DNA of 64,000 nucleotides from Isoetes taiwanensis. Taxonomy: Eukaryota > Streptophyta > Lycopodiopsida > Isoetales > Isoetaceae. Shown here one piece after another: positions 22,561 to 34,806 of this stretch (the first letter of the stretch is position 1; each line of letters starts with the position of its first letter). The notes under the pieces are model-generated. The model was not told the origin of the DNA. It was given only the letters and a program-made list of their open reading frames with translations, and made no database searches. Made by a program: the position numbers and the translations under genes. The stretch spans positions 100,654-164,653 of the forward strand of contig JAJEKV010000125.1 in the NCBI GenBank assembly GCA_021234155.1, written 5' to 3'.

Positions 22561-25500
22561 TTATTTAGCTTAAATCTGCAGGTCCAGCTAAATATAAAGC
22601 CGGGCGGGCCTTTGAACCCTTCGTAGCTCAAATTTTAGAATGGAACCCTTTTGTGGGCCTTCCTATGCATGGTATGTATAGCCATGTCTAGAATTTCAGT
22701 CTTTAATTATGAAATATTTGGTAAAACCCACTTTATGCAACCTCACTTATGTTTTGCAACTTCAGTTTGCAAAAATGCATATTTTTCTAGACTTAAATGA
22801 TTAGAAATTGTAAGCATGTCCATGGCCTCTTAAAAAAAGAAAATAGGAAAGTAAATGCAAATAAGAAACTTATCATGTAGCAATGTTTGGCTTGGCATCG
22901 TTGGGCTTGGGTGAGATAGATTGAATAATAAACCCATGTGTATTAGAGATTTATAAGCAGGTTTTTGTGTAGAGGTATAAGAATTCACGTTTTGCTTCTT
23001 AACATTGTCCGTGCATATAACACCGACAAATTGCATAACACTGACAAATTGCCAGTGAAGTATGATGTTGTAAGCTTATTTATTCTACCTATATCCTGCC
23101 AATGCAGGATCAACAGACACCACCTCTGTTGAATGAACCAAGAAGATTTTGGACAATTATTGCGTTGCCCACTATTGTCAGTAATAAGTAGCAAGGTTTT
23201 GGTTTGTGGATGTTCCATTATCTCAATTTGGGATGGAGACATTTTGCAGGGTGATTGGCAAAACCACTGCATGATCTTTTAACTCCTTTCTCAATATACC
23301 CATGTCGCTTTTCTTGGCCTCTTTTCTTCTGTTCCAGACACAAATCAGTTACTTTTCTATTTCCAATCCGTGCCATGGTCCTACTGCACCGACTTACATT
23401 ATTCAAATCGCCCACAGATAAATTTCTTTTCTCTGTCACCTGAGAATAGACAATGCCATTTACTACAACAAAGTATGATGTTGTAAGTTTGTCTATTCTA
23501 TCTCATAAATTATCCTGCTGTGCTGTGTCCTGAGAATAGAGAATGTACCCAACATTTATTGCAACATAACGTTTATTAATACCAATGGAGATGATGTTGT
23601 GGCTGCACCTTGTGGTCAATAATATGGTAATAATATGTTATCATGCAGTTCTAGTGGCTATAGAGCTGCATACTACAGAAAAACAAATATGGCAGATCAG
23701 ACATGAGGAAAAAGCATTGAGAACATGCAAGGGAAAAATACTGATAGCATTGTTAAACTCTTCACATCGTCTCATGTGCAGAACAATGATCTTGGCTTGA
23801 CAGAACAAAAAAATATAGAAACTCTTAACAATTGTTCTTGTGTGGCTACATGCAACCATTAAGAATGGAGATATCATTGGGCACACATTATCTTGTTGCA
23901 TTGCTTGGGCACGCTTTCTCTCACCACAATTCAGATTCAAGCATAGTAGTCCTCCGTATTCAAACAATTTGTGAGGAGCAGTTCTGCATCAAGCTTAAAA
24001 CAATTAAAATGTTTTATGATATTCTAGAGTTCATTATTAAAAATCAAACTTCTTTTTACCTCTGTATAGCACCATGCACACTTTGTAGACAGTAGATTCC
24101 AGAAGAATGATTTCCTCCTCCAGACACTGAAAATGAATGGCTCTTGAATGTTGTATAAAAAGGTCAAAGTGCAGTCAGCTTAGAATCCAACCATATCTTT
24201 CAAGTTTCTGAAAACAGTGACAAAGCTTTTATGGGCACTATAGTTCATCTACATGATGGCAAAATTGAGTCATTCCTTGATGATTTATCTTGAATCGTAT
24301 GCCTTTTGTAGTGGTTTCTAGTACTTATATTAGGAAGTCTTGTAGAAGAAGATAGGAGGATCTACAACAAATTTATGTTCCATTTTGAATCACTATCCTT
24401 TCCCTTCTGCAAACACCCTGTTTCCAATAGAAAAAAATTCTTCCAGGAGTAAAAGCAAATGAGTCAATTCAATCCAAACCTATTAGCATGTGCATCAAAT
24501 ATTGCCTCGATGGAGGATCATGAAAGGACCACTCTAAATCTTGGACTAGAAAACCTTTAATCCATCTACATATCCAGAACCTAAAGTTTTATTGAAATAC
24601 AGCACCACCTCTTATTGCCTTTCTCATTATCCACACAAAGCTATGCTTAGCTTATGTTTTAGATCTTTGGATAAATTTCGGGGCCCTAAAACAGAATGAT
24701 CAATCCAAAGTACCAGCAAATCCGACCAGATAAAATCAGGGTGCAGATGGAGCTAGAGCAAATGGTTGAAGATTTGCCCCTTTACAAAATCTAGAGCAGA
24801 ATAGGCGGTTTTTAGATGCGGTAGAAACCTTCAAAAGTCAGATTTGACGCCCGATGGCTTCTTCGATTCATCACCGGTCAGTAAAAGGAAAAAAATGCCA
24901 TCCAGCCTTTATGTAGAAGAAATGGACTTGAGTGCCACGACCGCAACTGCCGTAGGTAGAGCACGGGAACGCCCAACTACAGAAAAGGGCTTAACCCGAT
25001 GGGCTAGAGCCTGGCCATTCAATTGCGAGAACAAATCGACAACAACAAATAACAAAGACTTATGAAATTGTACAAAGTTGAAAAATTAGGGGATTTAGCT
25101 TTTGCAACATGACCGTCATATCTAAAAAATGAATAATCATCAAATATAATATCTATAGATAGAAGAACACATTGAGAAGCTCTTAAGACCAAACAATAGT
25201 TCCCTATTTAAATTCAATCAACATTTCAACAAATTCTGCAGATCTTGAATTACCATGATCTATAAAAATGGTAACTTAGTTGCTTCAAGACCTAGAGCAA
25301 GTTGCTCAATTGTGTAGCAGGGATATAAAAAGTACAAAATTTAGAGTTTTTAATCTAACCATGTTAAACAAATGCATCTTCTATATTTAATCACTCGCAC
25401 TTAGTCATACCTTCATCAAGTTCGAAGTAGTAAAATCCATCTTGTTTAAAATGATCAGATGTACTTTTTGCTCAACGATCCCTCAAGGTCTTCATTAGCT

Positions 25501-26054
25501 GAAGAAAAGGAAAATACAACAAAGGCCATTGCCCTACTGGTTCAACCTTGAAGCAAACCCGAGCCTTGTAAGTTTTCACATGTAGCCATGCTACTGTCTG
25601 CTCTAAGTTATAATAACTCAGGTAAGGCCCTTCAAATATACACAAATGTTCTACATAGCATTGTTGATGCCAGAAAAATGGCTTTAAAAGTCCAGCCTAA
25701 ACTGCTAGCAGTGTAAATATTACCTGTTTAATAATCCTTCGGAAGATAGACATCCTTAACATGCACAAACTGCTCAAACTGCAATCAAACATCATCTGGC
25801 CCGCAGTTTAACAACATTCAATCCTTAAGCAATACTGAATCCTTCCCTTTAGTTTTCAACTTCCCTCCTGTCTGCTCCCCCTTCTATTGTTCTCCTTCGC
25901 CAACCTGCATCGGAGCTTTTAACTGAGAGCTCCAATTGCCATGGAATTTTGCACAGACCAATTTCGGGCAGAGCAGGCCTCTCCGGTTAGCCAGTTTCAA
26001 GAGTGGCTGCCCAACAACGAAAACGACCGAGAGTTTACAGCCAATAACGGGTTT
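22561..26054. other. Gene-poor region with exon-like fragments
   Basis: A segment at about 22582-22672 sits between an AG and a GTATGT and reads openly (AKYKAGRAFEPFV...), exon-like but unrecognised. A TATGATGTTGTAAG-containing block occurs near 23060 and again near 23475, indicating internal duplication. Short frames at 24844-25065 and 26078-25884 match nothing I know. Confidence 0.4.
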
Positions 26055-26180
26055 GGAGCAGTCATAGGCATATTCCAAGCATATACTGGCATATACCTAT
26101 AATATGCCACAAGCCCACATAAACAAGGGGCAACCCAAAAATTATTAAGGGTTTGATATTATCCGAATAACAGCAAAGGA
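26055..26180. repeat. Interspersed repeat, copy 2
   Basis: Shorter relative of 21130-21310, ending TTATCCGAATAA about 140 bp upstream of the SNU23 start codon, so it may overlap that gene's promoter. Confidence 0.55.
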
Positions 26181-26319
26181 TAGACACATTATTTCTAGGG
26201 CACCTTATGGTACGTCGTCTGCTGACTGAAGGGAAGAAGCATTGCCGCCTATTTCCTGTCGATCGTTATGGCGTTGCCCCTGGACAATTCGACGAGCTAT
26301 TGACCCACAAATTTTCAAG

Positions 26320-28261
26320 ATGGAAGGCAAAGTCGTAAGTTCGATCTTCTTGGCAATCCCTTCTTTGCTTACCCCTTACTTGCTTTGTGGTTTTATTGTA
26401 GGCCGCTGTTGATAATGCTTTCAGACGGAAATGGAATAGGGAAGAATACTTGGAACGTGCTCGAGAACGCGTATGTTTTTTGGCTGTAATCCGTGTTTTT
26501 TACAGTTTTGAGAGGGACGAATATGGATTTAAGTCTTTGTCAGATCAATCCATAAGGATTCTTTGAGGAATTTATTTGGATAACTTAAATAGTTAACCTA
26601 TCTTTAGCCCATTTGAATAGATGTTTAAATATAGGAAGAAACGTCCTCTTCTGCATTGAACAGAGAATTCTTTTTACATAGAGTAACTTGAAATATTACC
26701 TGACAGCGTCTTATTCTTTTAGTAATATTTGTAGTTGAAACAACTTTCTGATATCTGCATTTAGAAAGTTGAATTTTTTATTTAATCATGTAACAGAGCA
26801 CCATGGGTTGTGCTTGTAATGATTAGTTAAATGGATCAAATGCTTATTTCGCCCTACGTTTCATGTCAATTTGTAATAACTTAACTTTTATTTTGAGCAG
26901 GATGAAGATGATGACCGGCATAAATCAAAGTGTAAGCATTATGATGCTTTTGTTATTGTTTTGGATAACTTGTCTTATGTTCTGATCTGTAATGAATTTT
27001 AGCCAAAGGCCCACCTGTTCAAAGAAAACCATTGAAACACAGGGACTTTGAAGTGGACCTTACTTCACGTTTAGGAAAAACACAGGTGTGCTAATGCAAG
27101 TTTAGATCTATTTGCTATAAACATGTAAATTTTTTTAACAATAGTTACTATCATAACATGCTTCCAGATATTTGAAGTACTTATAAAACGTATAATTGCA
27201 GGTGGTTACTCCAGTTGCACCACTTAGCCAACAAGTATGTAGAAATTTGTTTTCTGACTTTATTCTCATGAAGCAACTGTTATGAACGGAGACAGTGGTC
27301 TGATTACATGTTTGATACGGTAGGCAGGCTTCTTTTGCAGTGTATGCGAATGCGTTGTGAAAGATTCTGCTAACTATTTGGATCACATCAATGGGAAAAA
27401 ACGTATGTCCATATTTTTTGCGCTGCTTATTCCTAAATTTTGATATATACTTGAGGTGTTATGCAGATCAAAGGGCTCTGGGAATGTCCATGCGTGTTGA
27501 AAGGGCTACATTGGAACAAGTGAGCTTTATTTATCTATTTATTTACGAGAATTGGTGCTTAAAAAAATCATTTTTAACCATGAATAGATGATATGGGAAT
27601 TACTGAAGTCCTTTGTACAGTCAGAGCTGAAAGATGCTTTGTTTAGATAGAAGAGTTATTTATAAATCTATCGCTTTCAGGGATAGTCTTAGTAGACAAA
27701 TTAATGGAAATTGGATAGACCTGTCTTTTTGATTGATTTCTTCAGAGTCCTAGTCATTTGTAGTTTAAAAGGACATGCAATTAGCCCCCGCCCTTGGCTG
27801 TTTTAAAGAATGCATTCATTCTAAAATCAGCCTTAATATTATTTTTCTAAAGACAATACTTTGGTTAGGTTCAAAGCCGCTTTGAGAATTTAAAAAGAAA
27901 GAAGAACGAAGGTGGTTTCACAGAACAGGGTAAGTAAAAGGTTCAGGAAATCATTTGTGTCAATGTAGTAATATATGCAGTAATTTGAATTGATGTTGTG
28001 TCAGATTTTGATATGAAGCTCTTAAAGCAACAGCAAGAAGAGGAGGAACGAAAAAGACAACGTAGAGAGAAAAAGAAAGAGAAGAAGGTAGGCAATATAA
28101 GACATCCTGAAGAATGTGATCTAAGATGGGTTCATTATTAACATGCACATGCTCTGCAGAGGGAAAAGGCATCAGAAGAAGATGTGGGAGACGATGTTGA
28201 TAGTGAAATGGCTGCAATGATGGGATTTGGAGGTTTTGGCTCTTCGAAAAAGAGTGCTTGA
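26320..28261 (+). CDS. SNU23/ZMAT2-like U4/U6.U5 tri-snRNP zinc-finger protein
   Basis: Ten exons: 26320-26334, 26402-26470, 26901-26931, 27003-27085, 27202-27234, 27324-27402, 27467-27519, 27869-27929, 28005-28087 and 28160-28261, all with GT-AG introns of 64-430 bp. Joined, they give 202 codons with no stop. Order of parts: short acidic/basic N terminus; the conserved block [12 protein letters not shown] and [18 protein letters not shown] (about 45-79); a matrin-type C2H2 finger with C82, C85, H98, H104; [11 protein letters not shown]; a highly charged E/K/R helix (about 145-175); and the C-terminal [12 protein letters not shown]. This is the architecture of ZMAT2/SNU23, a nuclear spliceosomal tri-snRNP component that binds the U6/5' splice-site region before activation. 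Length and motifs fit the plant orthologue, and the gene appears intact. The ATG is chosen because it opens the first small exon in frame with the conserved VDNAFRRKW. Confidence 0.95.
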
Positions 28262-28689
28262 GTGTCATCTTACAATTTTAATTGTTTTGTACCATATTAC
28301 TGCGATCATGGCAGTGGCTCCTCAAACTGTAGCATGGATGCAGTATGTAAAAGAAATATGCAATAGAATTATTATACAATGCATAAGCTTTATGACCTTT
28401 CCATTAGATTGTGACTAAGCTTTAGCTTGGGCAATGAAATCAGAACCGTTTGAGCTGGGAAACTGCATGTCCCCTTCTTATCGTGTATAATAGTAAGGTT
28501 TTTGGTCATCTTCACATTGATGAGAACACAATTTGTTTGATTATTATGCAACCTTTTTGCATGAAGTTTTTCCTCGAATGTAATGCATGGCTTAGTTAGC
28601 TCCAACTTTTCAAAAATGGCTGACTTGGTAAGGCATCCTATTTGGAGGCTTTGTGTTTTCTTACAATTGTATTGCATGGTCTTCTGGGC
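28262..28689 (+). other. SNU23 3' flank/UTR
   Basis: AT-rich sequence after the SNU23 stop with several possible polyadenylation signals. No separate gene is supported. Confidence 0.5.
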
Positions 28690-30470
28690 GATGAGGAGGT
28701 AGATCTAGAGTTTCCTTGTCTTTAAAAAGATCATTGATTTGCTTAAGAAAATTGTACGATTGAGGAGGCACCTGTGGCGGAGGAAGTAAATGAAATATGA
28801 CTTTGCTTCACTTTGTATTAACTTCTTTACTTCCGAATATGATAGATGTTCAACTTGAGATGCTGAATCAAAATGCAGCTTCAAAGGTTGACCTCCAACA
28901 AATATCGTCACAGTCTTTTCATCAAATTGTTCTCGCCATCCAATCCCTAATATCACATCCCGTGATCCTAAAGGACCTAGAATTAGGACTCTATTCTTTG
29001 AATACTGCCCTATTTGGATAGGAGCTATCATATATTTGTCGCATTGATTCTTGGGACCCTTTAAACCTTGCACAACTGTGACTTGAGTTTGCAGATCATA
29101 AATAGGTAGTCCTAACTTATACACCAGTCCTGCGAGATGAAATCATGCATTGCACCATTGTCAAGTAACATAGTCACTTCCTAATCTTTTACTGAGCTTT
29201 TCATCTTCACAACCATATTTTTTACGGCCCATTATTTACTCTAGATAAATTCCTTAAATATGCAATTTGCAGTCTCCTTTCTCCTGCTCAATAGCCGTGA
29301 GTTTTATTTTATTTCTTTCTTCCCCTTCTCGAGAGGTTTCTGGTCGGCCTTTCACGTTATGGAATTGAGCAACAAGCCATTCTTTGGATGTTGGCTCTTA
29401 AACTGTACTTTCTTTCCGTTCTCTTTCATCTGAAGTTGTATTCTTGGGATAGTTAGATTGATAATGCACTCCTCCACAAATATAACATCCAGTCCTTGAC
29501 GCTTTATCTTGCTCTTGTTTGGACCTTTGTCCGTTATTTGGGCGTTTTCCATTCTTTCTGTTAAACCTTGACTTCCATTCATCACATCCTCTTTTATTTC
29601 TCTTATCCTTTCTATTTTCAAATTTATCACACTTCAATCTTTTTTGATACCGAGAAGGCGAACCATCCCAAATAACTAGTTTGCGGGTCTTGGGATTTAA
29701 TTTCCATTCTGCAGCTCCTGCCTTCTTAATTGCATCTCCATGTTTGTTGGTTCAATAAGATCCAACTCTGCGAATATTTCTTTAAACCGTTCACAAACTT
29801 TATTAAAATCTCATTCTCACCTAAGTTTCGTACTTGTGAACTTAAATGACTGAACTTCATATAATAGTCGGATAAGTCTCTCCATCATCCTGTTTAACAA
29901 GATCCCACTCTTTTTGCAGTGTCCTGTGATAATTTGCAGGCAAATAATGCGCTTCGAATGCACTACGGAATACTTACCATGAGTTAACCTTTGGCTGCAT
30001 CAGCCTGCGGCCTTGCCACCAGACTTGTGTTTGTTCATCCAGATAAGTATCTATTGCTTCAGTCGCATTAACCCTTTCAAAAAACTTCTCCCAGATTCCA
30101 AGGAAGCTTATCAGTTCCAACCATTTAGGAGCTTTATGCTTCTTATTTTGTGTCTCTGTCATAGGATCTTGGTTGGAATTAATTGGTGGTGGATTTACAG
30201 GTAGTAAGTTATCAGGTGGAGGGGGATTAGCAGGCAGAGGATAACTTGGCAGTGGCGGCTGCTGAGCAATACTAGGTAGAAACCCATAGACTAGAGCTAT
30301 CTGCTGGTAATCCTCTGGAGATGTCGGCGGTGGCAGTGCTATTTGGTTAGCGATTTCTTTCGCTATAAAATCAGCAGTTCTCAATGCCTGCTGGTACTGG
30401 CCTTCTAGGAATATTGAAAGGATGAGCCATTGGCACAGGTTCTGGAAAGACCATGCTCTGATACCAAAAT
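28690..30470 (-). pseudogene. Ty3/gypsy gag-protease fragment
   Basis: On the minus strand, gag lies at about 30430-29974 (Pro-rich stretch, then FFERVNATEAIDTYLDEQ and VWWQ, the gypsy capsid core), followed by a basic segment and a zinc knuckle CYICGGVH...Y near 29490-29450, whose last Cys is Tyr. The protease reads DNGAMHDFIS near 29165-29135, where DSG is usual, and then DVILGIGW near 28980. No reverse transcriptase or integrase follows; the fragment stops against the SNU23 3' flank. Frame shifts and stops separate the blocks. A primer-binding site at its 5' end and LTR-like sequence to its right show it is the 5' part of a truncated element. Confidence 0.82.
30455..30466 (-). other. Primer-binding site of the gypsy fragment
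   Basis: The plus strand reads GCTCTGATACCA, which on the minus strand is TGGTATCAGAGC, complementary to initiator Met tRNA. A TGATACAATC at 30472 would be the inner end of the LTR, which would extend to the right. Its outer end is not defined. Confidence 0.8.
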
Positions 30471-30686
30471 TGATACAATCACAAATAAGTTTCAAAAGAC
30501 AACAACGAAAAACAGAAAAAAAAATATAATACTCCAATCTTTAGGAGATTTATAGCCTCCCAACTGGGTTCAGATTCATGCAAAACTATTTATCTCGTTA
30601 GCTCAACCATGCAAGAAATTCCCATATTATGGCTTAGGATTGTGAGAGACCCCATATCAGCCTATTGAACCCATTTAATATATTCC

Positions 30687-30723
30687 TTATCGGACTCTCT
30701 AGTGTAAAGGGAGAGTCCGATAA
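30687..30723. repeat. Perfect 13-bp inverted repeat
   Basis: TTATCGGACTCTC (30687-30699) and GAGAGTCCGATAA (30711-30723) are exact complements around an 11-nt loop. Part of a run of hairpins continuing to 30995. Confidence 0.95.
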
Positions 30724-30727
30724 TTAA

Positions 30728-30751
30728 GTTATCACTCCTAGGAGTGATAAC
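30728..30751. repeat. Perfect 24-bp palindrome
   Basis: GTTATCACTCC joined through TA to its exact complement GGAGTGATAAC. The GTTATC/GATAAC core recurs throughout the neighbouring hairpin. Confidence 0.95.
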
Positions 30752-30790
30752 CAGTTATCAGTACTAGGAGATAATTAGTTATCAGCCCGA

Positions 30791-30995
30791 TAAGGTGGTT
30801 ATCGGTCTTTACCTCGGCTGATAACCAAAAATGCGTGGCCTCGGACGTCCTTGGCCAGATATTTGCACGTAAGGCCTTGGCCCGGCCTTCGGCCCTAGCG
30901 GGCCTCGGACTTACGTGCAAATATTTAGTCTCGGACATACAACCTCGGTCACGCATTTTTGGTTATCATCCTCGGCCGGACCGATAACCTTACCT
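30791..30995. repeat. ~205-bp imperfect foldback
   Basis: The left arm contains GGTTATCGG, GATAACCAAAAATGCGTG, ATATTTGCACGTAAG and GGCC. The right arm carries their complements in reverse order (CTTACGTGCAAATATTT, CACGCATTTTTGGTTATC, CCGATAACC). Arms are about 100 bp, and the turn is at CCTTCGGCC near 30897. No coding. It lies in the presumed LTR region of the gypsy fragment, but could be an independent foldback or MITE. Confidence 0.9.
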
Positions 30996-31148
30996 TACCT
31001 TTAACTTAGTTTTTAAATTGAATCGATCTTGCATCCCATAAAGGGCGTCATCCAATACACATGGTATTATACTACACAGTTACATGTTGAGCCTGAGCCG
31101 CTAGCATAAAGCCGTTACATATGCCTTCCCCACCACATCCGTATAAGG

Positions 31149-31239
31149 GAAAGGCCCTGTGGCCTTCTTTTCGGGCTGGCCGACGCGCGAAGCGCATAGG
31201 CTTGCTTGACCTTCCAGAAAGAAAGCCACAGGGCCTTTC
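31149..31239. repeat. Inverted repeat with perfect 15-bp core
   Basis: GAAAGGCCCTGTGGC (31149-31163) and GCCACAGGGCCTTTC (31225-31239) are exact complements. Weaker pairing extends on both sides (CCGTATA... and ...TATAGG). The spacer is about 60 bp and GC-rich. Confidence 0.93.
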
Positions 31240-31312
31240 TCTCAACGTATAGGACGGCTGGGCCAAATCCAACCGTACACAAAAAAAAAATGCAGGTAAA
31301 AGAAACAGAATG

Positions 31313-31405
31313 ACAGTAAAATTTGCAGAACGGCGGGTAAAACTTACAGCGTGGCGAGTAAAATTGCAAAACGTGCAGTAAAATTTTTGCACGGCGTTTT
31401 AGGCT
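31313..31405 (+). repeat. Four degenerate ~21-bp tandem repeats
   Basis: Units start AGTAAAAT/GGTAAAAC and end in versions of GCAGAACGGCG, GCGTGGCG, CGTGCA and GCACGGCG. They lie 250-340 bp upstream of the isocitrate dehydrogenase ATG and may fall in its promoter. Confidence 0.75.
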
Positions 31406-31442
31406 TTGAAACAGCAACACGTGTCGCTCTGGCATTGGATGA

Positions 31443-31467
31443 GATGGCTGGGTTGGGCCCAGCCATC
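31443..31467. repeat. 25-bp palindrome upstream of IDH
   Basis: GATGGCTGGG and CCCAGCCATC are exact complements around TTGGG. A CACGTG (G-box core) is at about 31419-31424, 20 bp to the left. Either could be regulatory for the gene starting at 31656, but nothing here proves it. Confidence 0.8.
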
Positions 31468-31655
31468 CTTTACATTCATCATCCGTTCCTAGGGATTGCC
31501 CTTTGGGGAACTCAAAAAGTTTCCAACGCCCCTAAACCTTATTGGCTTTGCACTTGGGCACAACATACTTGTTGCCAAATTGTAACTATGGTTAAAATAA
31601 GAACCGGAAGTCAGCTCCCTCACAGGCTTTTGATCCCACAACAAAATTAGGGTTC

Positions 31656-33345
<1,690 letters not shown>

Positions 33346-33567
33346 AAGGCTAAATTGGCACAATTTGCTGCATTTTTTCATTTTATTGATCACTTGGGGT
33401 GCATGAAGACAATGTCAATTGCAAGAGCATGCGGATGGCCAAGGGTACTGCCGTTGGGTTCCCTTGTATATGTCAATAAGAGTGTTCCCTTTGTAAACGT
33501 TCTACCATTATAAAAGGATGTTATCTGTCAGTATTTAATATCTGACATGTTGAACCTACCATAAAAT

Positions 33568-33980
33568 GAGGGTGATTTTCCACTAGAGTGGTGTCTCATA
33601 TTTTAGTCATTTCTATTGGGCCACATAAGCAAATAAAAAAGAAATGATTTTCTACTTTTAAAAATAAGACATGTCCCATTTAGGTTTGGATAGGTTTGGT
33701 TCCTCCTTTTAAGGGGAATGGAGTCTTATTTTATACCGGGGGATTTCCCCTGGTATAAAATAAGACAGTGTCACATATGTTAAAAATATCATTAAAATAA
33801 GACATGTCTTATTTTTTTGGGTTTTCCACTAGCATTTTGATGGTGTCTCATTTTATCACACCTTTCTAGTGGAAAACCAACTTCAATTCTATGTGTCGTA
33901 TTTTTTGATTTGGAGTCATAAACGGTGTCATATCTGAATGTGACAGTCTTATTTTATGACTATAGTAGAAAATCACCCTG
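33568..33980. mobile_element. MITE-like foldback element
   Basis: The left end AGGGTGATTTTCCACTA and the right end TAGTAGAAAATCACCCT are near-perfect terminal inverted repeats, about 410 bp apart. Inside, GTCTTATTTTATACC (33723-33737) and GGTATAAAATAAGAC (33752-33766) form a perfect 15-bp stem, and ATAAGACATGTCTTAT near 33800 is another palindrome. No coding. Lies about 220 bp after the IDH stop. I could not settle the target-site duplication. Confidence 0.82.
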
Positions 33981-34806
33981 AATACCTCACTTGGGCGAAT
34001 TGAAATATCGTGTGGCAGAAATTTTTTTTTTTTTAATCGTAGTAATTGAATGTGCAATATTCGAAAGATTCTTTTTGTCCAAGTTACTTTCCTATCTTGA
34101 TACCATTGCATTAGCGCAAGAGAAAATAAGAAAATAAGGCCGGATTTTCACTAATAGTAGGTTTCAAAATGACTTGGCTTGAGTTTCCACGAGGTGGTAA
34201 CGTAAATTTTTTTAGAATTGCTGGCATTTTCTACTTTGACGACTTTTGAAGACACTACTGCTGTTGAAAATTTATTCTAAGACACTACTGCTGTTGAAAA
34301 TTTATTCTACCAGATTGCCAGTAGAATGAAAATTCAATGGCAACAACAAAAGTAATGCCATCTCCAACAAAAGTAATGCCAACTATACATCTACTACACC
34401 CAATGGAAAGAGGGATGAATGGCAAAATGGGACGTGGAAATTTGCTATTGGCTTCTATTTTAAATGAACACCGCCACTGCCTTTGGTGGAAATCGGGCCT
34501 AAACGGAAAGAAAGAGGGAACATCGAATTGAATTGAATGATATTATCGTGCACAGAGACCAATTTGCCTTTTGCCAGAAGGGTGGGCAATTGTGTCCCTG
34601 TAACTTATTTTGAAAGGGAAGCTTCCGTTGCCATACCTTGAACCAGAAATGGCAACGCTTTTGGAGTCCAAGGGTGCTTTCATTTTATGGCCCACAAAGG
34701 ACATAGCCAATCTCACACCAGAGGTAGAAGAATTTTCTACACTGTTCTGATATCTCATATGCCATGGGCATGATTGTCTCACTGATCCTAACCAGCCAAA
34801 AAATGC
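33981..34806. other. Gene-free; includes perfect 30-bp tandem duplication
   Basis: 34249-34278 and 34279-34308 are identical (unit starts AAGACACTACTGCTG). The block ACAAAAGTAATGCCA also recurs at about 34346 and 34367. No gene seen. Confidence 0.7.
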
